Of a stretch of DNA of 17,442 nt, positions 12,887 through 17,442 are shown piece by piece. The notes beneath the pieces were generated by a model, which was given only the letters and a program-made list of their open reading frames with translations, made no database searches and was not told the origin of the DNA. A program made the position numbers and the translations under genes. The stretch comes from Ktedonobacteraceae bacterium (GTDB lineage Bacteria; Chloroflexota; Ktedonobacteria; Ktedonobacterales; Ktedonobacteraceae): the NCBI GenBank assembly GCA_014896635.1, contig JADBKA010000096.1:1-17442 (forward strand), in the 5' to 3' direction. The first letter of the stretch is position 1; each line of letters starts with the position of its first letter.

Positions 12887-15658
12887 CTACACGCGCAACA
12901 GACCTCGCCGGACCAGCAACTTTTTCAACTCGATGAACCAGAAAGGCACGGTGCTGACTGCCAGTACGATAGCCAGGTCGCCCAGGGAGAGGGGAACCGT
13001 ACTGAACAGGTGTTGTAAAAAAGGAGTATAGACGACAACCAGTTGCAGGGCTACCGTCAGCAGTATCGCGCCCAGCAACGCTTTATTAGACCACAATCCG
13101 ATACGGAAGAGCGAATCACGCTCGGAGCGCACTCCAAGCGCAATAAACATCTGTGCAAAGGCCAGCACGGTAAAAATCATGGTCTGCCAGGCTGCATTGT
13201 GCTGCAACCAGTACCAGAAGCCGACACCCAGTGAGACCAGGCCGCACAGCAGCCCGATAGCCAGAATATCCTGGATCATGCCGCGCGCAAAAAAACTCTC
13301 GCTCGATGGATACGGCGGGCGGCGCATCACAAAGCGTTCCGCCGGCTCCACACTTAACGCCAGCGCCGGCAGACCATCCGTCACAAGATTAATCCACAGA
13401 ATCTGAAGCGGCAATAATGGCAAAGGCATGCCAAGAAATGGACCGATCAGCATAACCAGCAGTTCAAAGAGATTGGCAGAGATAATATATTTAACAAATT
13501 TACGAATATTATCGTAAATGACACGCCCTTCTTCGACAGCCGCAACAATCGTGGCAAAGTTGTCATCCAGCAATACCATGTCCGCTGCCTCTTTGGCAAC
13601 ATCCGTACCGCTAATGCCCATTGCCACACCGATATCAGCCTTGCGCAGCGCCGGCGCATCATTGACCCCATCGCCGGTCATCGCCACAATATGCTTATGC
13701 GCCTGGAGCGCCTCAACAATGTCGAGCTTATGCTCAGGAGAAACTCTGGCGTAGACCGACGTTTTCTCCGCCTGCTCCTGTAATTCCTCCTGAGAAAGCC
13801 TGGCGAGTTCCTGGCCCGTGAGCACACGATCACCAGGGGCCAGCATACCCATATCACGGGCAATCCGCTGAGCAGTCAAAGGATGATCGCCGGTAATCAT
13901 CACCGGGCGAATGCCGGCGGTTTTGCAGACCTGGATCGCCTCTTTGACCTCAGGCCGGGCAGGATCAATCATGCCAATCATGCCCACAAAAATGAGATCC
14001 CGTTCCACACTGTTCTGATCCAGATCTGTCGCCTGCTCCAACGGACGAAACGCCACGCCCAGGACACGCATACCCTCGCGGGCCAGGTAATTATTGGCCT
14101 CAATGGCACGATTACGCCAGGTCTCATCCAGCCGAATCACCTGACCATGCATCCAGACAGAACTGGAAACAGTCAGCAGGCCATCGACAGCCCCCTTTGT
14201 GAAGGCCACAGCTTCGACATGGTCATTCTCTCTGGCCCGCAACCATAGTGCATCAAGAGCTGGCGAGAGATCCGGCTGCTGTCTCGGAAAGCGATGCACC
14301 GTCGTCATACGCTTGCGCACGGAATCGAACGGCACTTCAAAAATACGCGGCAGTACCTGTTGCAGATCGTCTTTCCATAAACCCAGGTTGGCAGCCGCAA
14401 CGACAAGTGCGCCCTCCGTCGGATCTCCCAGCGGATAAAACGTACCCGGCTCCGATTCATCAGGCTGGAGCAGCGCATCATTACAGAGTGCGGCAGCCAC
14501 CATCAATAATGCCAGTGTCGGTTGATCTTTCACCAGCGGCGAAAGTTGCCGCTGCTCTTCGGCAACCACTTTTGACCTGGGGACGATGGGCAGTTGCAGC
14601 GTGAGATCGACGCGATAATCAGCGACATCCAGCACGGTCGCCGTCATCCGATTCTCTGTGATTGTTCCTGTTTTATCGGAACAGATGACTGTAACCGAGC
14701 CGAGCGTTTCTACGGAGGTGAGCCTGCGCACCAGCGTATGGCGCCTGAGCAGCCGCTGCGCTCCCAGCGCGAGAGCAATCGTCACGACAGCCGGCAGCCC
14801 TTCAGGTACCGCCGCTACCGCCATACTGACGGCGGTGAGGAACATCACTACCAGATCTACGCCGCGCAGCAGCCCCAGGAGAAACACGATCACGACCAGC
14901 AGCAGAGCCAGCAGGGCCAGAGCGCGACCCAGGCGATCCAGCCGCTTTTGCAGAGGCGTCGGACCCGATACGGTTCTTCTGAGCATGCCGGCAATATGCC
15001 CCAGTTCGGTCTGCATGCCTGTCTCCGTTACTACCATCTCGCCACGGCCATAGACCACCACCGTTCCCATATAGACCATATTGCGCCGGTCCCCCAGCGG
15101 CAGATCCTCTTCTGTAGCCAGCGTCTGTACATCTTTTTCTACCGCTTCGGACTCACCGGTCAGCGCCGCTTCCTGAACCCGCAAATTAGCACTGGCCAGT
15201 ACCCGTCCATCAGCCGGCACTATATTGCCGGCTTCCAGCAGCACAATATCGCCAGGCACCAGCTCACTCGCCCGTACCTCTCTCACCAGGCCCTCGCGGC
15301 GCACTCTGACGGTCGGCACCGCCAGCTTCTTCAGCGCCTCCACCGCTCTCTCCGCCTGGTATTCCTGTGAGAAGCCCAGCGCCACATTCAATACGACAAT
15401 TGCCAGGATTACCGCTGCGTCCTGATAGTCCCCAAGCGCAGCCGATGCAATGGCGGCGATAATAAGAATTACTACCATGATCGAGACAAGCTGATCCCAG
15501 AGCACTCGCCAGGGACTGCGCGCCCCTTGCTCACGTAGTTCGTTGGGACCATACTGTACCCTTCTGGATTGAACCAGTTCCTGGCTCAGTCCGGGCATTT
15601 CCTGCGTCTGTAGCTGTTGCAGTACCTCTGCCGTCTCTCTCCTGTACCAGTCGCTCAT
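12887..15658 (-). CDS. cation-translocating P-type ATPase, calcium-type (P-IIA)
   Basis: This membrane pump is 923 aa from ATG 15658 and probably exports Ca2+, possibly Mn2+. It has the N-terminal cation-ATPase domain, actuator TGES (167-170), helix M4 AAVPEGLP (Glu286), the phosphorylated Asp328 in DKTGTIT, nucleotide-binding KGA (Lys488), and the hinge TGDGVNDAP (661-669). About ten membrane helices include M5 with Asn729 and Glu732 and M6 with Asn757, Thr760 and Asp761. These match calcium-site residues of the SERCA/PMR1 group. The M8 position that is Glu908 in SERCA is Gln836, so the second calcium site may be altered. The frame extends to GTG 15715, but the ATG matches family N-termini and has an AGGTGA site upstream. 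The gene is convergent with recN, 40 bp away, and divergent from the Nudix gene. Confidence 0.93.
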   Translation of the reverse strand: MSDWYRRETAEVLQQLQTQEMPGLSQELVQSRRVQYGPNELREQGARSPWRVLWDQLVSIMVVILIIAAIASAALGDYQDAAVILAIVVLNVALGFSQEYQAERAVEALKKLAVPTVRVRREGLVREVRASELVPGDIVLLEAGNIVPADGRVLASANLRVQEAALTGESEAVEKDVQTLATEEDLPLGDRRNMVYMGTVVVYGRGEMVVTETGMQTELGHIAGMLRRTVSGPTPLQKRLDRLGRALALLALLLVVIVFLLGLLRGVDLVVMFLTAVSMAVAAVPEGLPAVVTIALALGAQRLLRRHTLVRRLTSVETLGSVTVICSDKTGTITENRMTATVLDVADYRVDLTLQLPIVPRSKVVAEEQRQLSPLVKDQPTLALLMVAAALCNDALLQPDESEPGTFYPLGDPTEGALVVAAANLGLWKDDLQQVLPRIFEVPFDSVRKRMTTVHRFPRQQPDLSPALDALWLRARENDHVEAVAFTKGAVDGLLTVSSSVWMHGQVIRLDETWRNRAIEANNYLAREGMRVLGVAFRPLEQATDLDQNSVERDLIFVGMIGMIDPARPEVKEAIQVCKTAGIRPVMITGDHPLTAQRIARDMGMLAPGDRVLTGQELARLSQEELQEQAEKTSVYARVSPEHKLDIVEALQAHKHIVAMTGDGVNDAPALRKADIGVAMGISGTDVAKEAADMVLLDDNFATIVAAVEEGRVIYDNIRKFVKYIISANLFELLVMLIGPFLGMPLPLLPLQILWINLVTDGLPALALSVEPAERFVMRRPPYPSSESFFARGMIQDILAIGLLCGLVSLGVGFWYWLQHNAAWQTMIFTVLAFAQMFIALGVRSERDSLFRIGLWSNKALLGAILLTVALQLVVVYTPFLQHLFSTVPLSLGDLAIVLAVSTVPFWFIELKKLLVRRGLLRV

Positions 15659-15726
15659 GCTCACCTGCTCATATTCATGATTGCTTACTGATCCAGCAAG
15701 CTCTTTCTGGCTCACCGCTTGCTTTC

Positions 15727-15756
15727 ATCATCGCACAAGTTTCTCGCCTGTGTCTA
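15727..15756 (-). promoter_or_regulatory. candidate promoter of the P-type ATPase gene
   Basis: On the minus strand TAGACA (15756-15751) and GATGAT (15732-15727) are 18 bp apart. Both are imperfect. The start site would be about 60 nt upstream of the ATG at 15658, which argues for that start over the GTG at 15715. Confidence 0.3.
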
Positions 15757-15843
15757 CCACTCCGACCACACTCTTTTGACCTTCCCTTTTTCCGGGGCTG
15801 TGCGTTACACCACTTTACCCTGCCATACCCTTGCTTAGCCCCC

Positions 15844-15870
15844 TGCTTACCCGTCTCCCTATGATAGAAT
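15844..15870 (+). promoter_or_regulatory. weak candidate promoter of the Nudix gene
   Basis: CTGCTT (15844-15849) and TAGAAT (15865-15870) are 15 bp apart, and a TATGAT overlaps at 15860-15865. Spacing is short for either pair. The A/T-rich run from 15860 to 15915 in an otherwise GC-rich area points to a promoter region, but the exact elements are uncertain. Confidence 0.25.
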
Positions 15871-15929
15871 AATAGGTAATCAACCGGATACCACTAGAAA
15901 TAATCTAAAGAAAGAAAGCACAACCCACA

Positions 15930-16535
15930 ATGTTCTCAGCCCTGCCCCAAACCGTTCAGAACGAACTCTCACAGCTTGCCACGCGCTACGGGCAACCACT
16001 TGTACGTACCGTCGAGCTTAATGTAGACAGGCTATTCGACCCGCTCGACAAAAATGATCGCTACGGCGAAGTATGTATGGTAGTACAGCGGCCCGATGGC
16101 CACCTGCTCACAATGACCAAGACCTTTTATCCCGCCGGCGCCTATCGCTTGCCAACTGGCGGCATCCAGCATGGCGAACCGGTACTTGCTGCCCTGCTGC
16201 GGGAGACACAGGAAGAAACAGGACTGGCAGTAAATGTCGAGCGTTTTCTGGCAGCAGTGGCCTACCGCGTCGCTCAAAGTCATCCGCGCCCGGTCTTCTA
16301 CACGTTCGCCTTCCTGCTCAAAGAGACAGGAGGAACGCTCGGTTCCACCGATGCAGATGAGCGGGTCGCGGGCTTCCGCGAGATCTGGCCGGATCAGCTC
16401 CCCGATCTTGCCACATCCTTAGCCCACGCTGACCATCACTATAGCGAAGAAATCAGAGGTCGCTGGCAATCCTGGGGAGAATTCCGGGCCGTCATCCATT
16501 CCCTGGTCTGGGAAGCACTCCAGCAGCGGGCCTGA
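15930..16535 (+). CDS. Nudix hydrolase family protein
   Basis: This 201-aa soluble protein hydrolyses a nucleoside diphosphate linked to another moiety; the substrate is not predictable. The Nudix box spans residues 77-99: Gly77, Glu83, then Arg91-Glu92 and Glu95-Glu96 with Gly98, fitting GX5EX7REUXEEXGU with Thr in the first U position. It has an N-terminal extension of about 45 residues before the Nudix fold and a C-terminal helix rich in Trp, Arg and Gln. The ATG at 15930 is preceded by an A/G-rich tract without a clear ribosome binding site. The gene is divergent from the P-type ATPase across a 271-bp gap. It could be a housecleaning or NUDIX-regulator-type protein; I cannot decide. Confidence 0.9.
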   Translation: MFSALPQTVQNELSQLATRYGQPLVRTVELNVDRLFDPLDKNDRYGEVCMVVQRPDGHLLTMTKTFYPAGAYRLPTGGIQHGEPVLAALLRETQEETGLAVNVERFLAAVAYRVAQSHPRPVFYTFAFLLKETGGTLGSTDADERVAGFREIWPDQLPDLATSLAHADHHYSEEIRGRWQSWGEFRAVIHSLVWEALQQRA

Positions 16536-16588
16536 AAAAGCGATGCACTGGCGGGCCTGGTATACTGGTACACCATCCGGCACTGCTA

Positions 16589-16597
16589 TGCTATAAT
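16589..16597 (+). promoter_or_regulatory. extended -10 promoter upstream of the small membrane protein gene
   Basis: TGCTATAAT at 16589-16597 is a consensus extended -10 (TGn plus TATAAT). The -35 at 17 bp spacing is a poor TACACC. Transcription would start near 16604, 78 nt before the ATG at 16682. This is the best -10 element in the window. Confidence 0.55.
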
Positions 16598-16681
16598 AGG
16601 ACTGGAGATATGTTCCGTCACTGGCAAGATCCGGCAAGCACCACACAGCCGCCTGCTGTACCGATATTATGAGGAAATTGA

Positions 16682-16870
16682 ATGAATAAAAAACTGTTAA
16701 GCACTGTACTGCTTTTTGCCGTCGGTATTGGGTTCCTCTGGTGGGGCCTCTCCATGTTATTTTCCCCCGGCAACGACGCAGAAACTATCGTCTACGCCCT
16801 GATGATTCTCGGTTGCTCGGTTTACGCCTTCGTCTCAATTATGATGCTGCCACGCAAAAAACAACCATAA
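16682..16870 (+). CDS. small two-helix membrane protein, unknown function
   Basis: I do not recognise a family. The 62-aa product starts MNKKLL and has two hydrophobic stretches, about residues 6-27 (with WW at 20-21) and 36-55, joined by a short polar loop (SPGNDAET) and ending in a basic tail RKKQP. This predicts a hairpin membrane protein with both ends probably cytoplasmic by the positive-inside rule. The start is well supported: ATG 16682 has GAGGA about 6-7 nt upstream, and an extended -10 promoter lies about 85 bp upstream. The GNAT gene follows after a 36-bp gap and may be co-transcribed. Codon use is like that of the neighbours apart from the A-rich first codons, so I think it is a real gene. 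Confidence 0.7.
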   Translation: MNKKLLSTVLLFAVGIGFLWWGLSMLFSPGNDAETIVYALMILGCSVYAFVSIMMLPRKKQP

Positions 16871-16906
16871 CATTTTCGTTTGCAGACAACAGAACAGGAA
16901 ATGCCT

Positions 16907-17374
16907 ATGATTGACAAGAATCCAACAACGAAGTTGGTGATACGCTTTGCTACCCTTGAAGATCTGGTCATCATCGACGAACTTGATAGCTTCAGCACAT
17001 CACCCACACGTAACATCCACCGCGATATAGAAAAGTATTTTGGCTCGGTTGACCCCTCCACACACGAACGAACACTGGTCTTCCTTGCTGAAACGGAGGG
17101 AAGAACAGCCGCCAAAGCCGAGTTGATGTTGCCGTCGTCTGAAGCCGTCAGTCGCACCGGCTATATCAAGCGTGTTGTCGTACACCCGGATTTTCGCGGG
17201 CGCGGGCTGGCAAAACAACTGATCCAGCATATCATCCGCTATGCCCGCGAGGTACAGCAACTGGAAGCCGTTGACCTGCATGTCTGGGAAGGCAACCAGG
17301 CAGCCATCCGGCTCTATGAATCGCTAGGTTTCCAACTCCAGCACCGCGAACTCTACTACCGTCTTCCACTCTGA
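16907..17374 (+). CDS. GNAT-family N-acetyltransferase
   Basis: This 155-aa protein carries the Gcn5-related acetyltransferase fold, which moves an acetyl group from acetyl-CoA to an amine. Motif A is VVVHPDFRGRGLAKQLI, with the CoA pyrophosphate loop RGRGLA at residues 97-102. Motif B is NQAAIRLYESLGF near residues 120-132, followed by the typical final strand. The N-terminus IRFATLEDLVIIDEL is the usual first strand and helix. I chose ATG 16907 because AGGAA lies 6 nt upstream; ATG 16901 has the site only 1 nt away, and the longer TTG form from 16880 overlaps that ribosome binding site. The acceptor (small molecule or protein N-terminus) cannot be predicted. No terminator is evident in the remaining 68 bp. 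Confidence 0.9.
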   Translation: MIDKNPTTKLVIRFATLEDLVIIDELDSFSTSPTRNIHRDIEKYFGSVDPSTHERTLVFLAETEGRTAAKAELMLPSSEAVSRTGYIKRVVVHPDFRGRGLAKQLIQHIIRYAREVQQLEAVDLHVWEGNQAAIRLYESLGFQLQHRELYYRLPL

Positions 17375-17442
17375 TTGACCTCACGTATTTCGCGCATTTT
17401 GCTGCTCCCCGGCGGCATTGACCGCGTTTGTGACGACAGCGA

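Noticed and set aside
14594..15370. 258-codon open frame antisense to the P-type ATPase
   Set aside because: Opposite conserved ATPase motifs, with a low-complexity His/Gln/Arg-rich translation typical of a shadow frame.
17375..17442. Possible start of another plus-strand gene at the right edge
   Set aside because: A frame beginning TTG directly after the GNAT stop reads through LLLPGGIDRVCDDS to the window end, but it has no ribosome binding site and is too short to judge.
1..17442. CRISPR arrays, tRNA or rRNA genes, insertion sequences, phage or defence islands
   Set aside because: I looked for spaced repeats, cloverleaf-like segments, transposase or integrase motifs and clustered defence genes and saw none. 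The only signs of genome flux are the CPBP and Uma2 relics and the REP-like hairpins.

Overview
The window is chromosomal DNA from a free-living bacterium. It carries housekeeping genes with sigma70-like promoters and no phage, plasmid, CRISPR or rRNA/tRNA signature. My best guess is the phylum Chloroflexota, class Ktedonobacteria. This is inference: it rests on an FHA-PrsW fusion protein, a stray Uma2-family fragment, REP-like GC-rich hairpins and the general style of the proteins, not on a marker gene.

Layout, left to right. (1) Positions 1-168 hold no recognisable gene, only a GC-rich hairpin followed by a T run. (2) pepF, an M3B oligoendopeptidase, lies on the minus strand at 169-1983. 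(3) A plus-strand relic of a CPBP (CAAX-type) membrane protease at 2062-2574 has lost both ends. (4) A minus-strand cluster at 2625-5845 reads in the order lipoyl-bearing 2-oxo acid dehydrogenase E2, lipA, alpha/beta hydrolase. A strong-looking promoter overlapped by palindromes lies near 6000. (5) A minus-strand FHA-domain plus PrsW (M82) membrane protease runs from 6050 to 7942. (6) On the plus strand, a short Uma2-like fragment overlaps the start of a CCA-adding enzyme/poly(A) polymerase gene by ATGA. A REP-like hairpin follows, then a clear promoter and the overlapping pair nadK-recN (10056-12846). (7) A minus-strand P-type IIA (calcium-type) ATPase occupies 12887-15658, convergent with recN. 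(8) Plus-strand genes follow: a Nudix hydrolase, a 62-aa two-helix membrane protein behind an extended -10 promoter, and a GNAT acetyltransferase.

How genes work together. E2 and LipA are functionally linked, because LipA inserts sulfur into the octanoyl group on the E2 lipoyl lysine to make lipoate. The hydrolase is tied to lipA by a 9-bp gap but its substrate is unknown. NadK and RecN overlap by 11 bp, so NADP supply and DNA double-strand-break repair share a transcript. The remaining genes look like independent units.

I did not find a multi-gene novel defence or biosynthetic system. The most unusual items are the FHA-PrsW fusion, two relics of broken genes (one overlapping the start of cca), an enlarged RecN head, and palindromic or repeated elements at several promoters, including a block shared between the pepF and E2 upstream regions.
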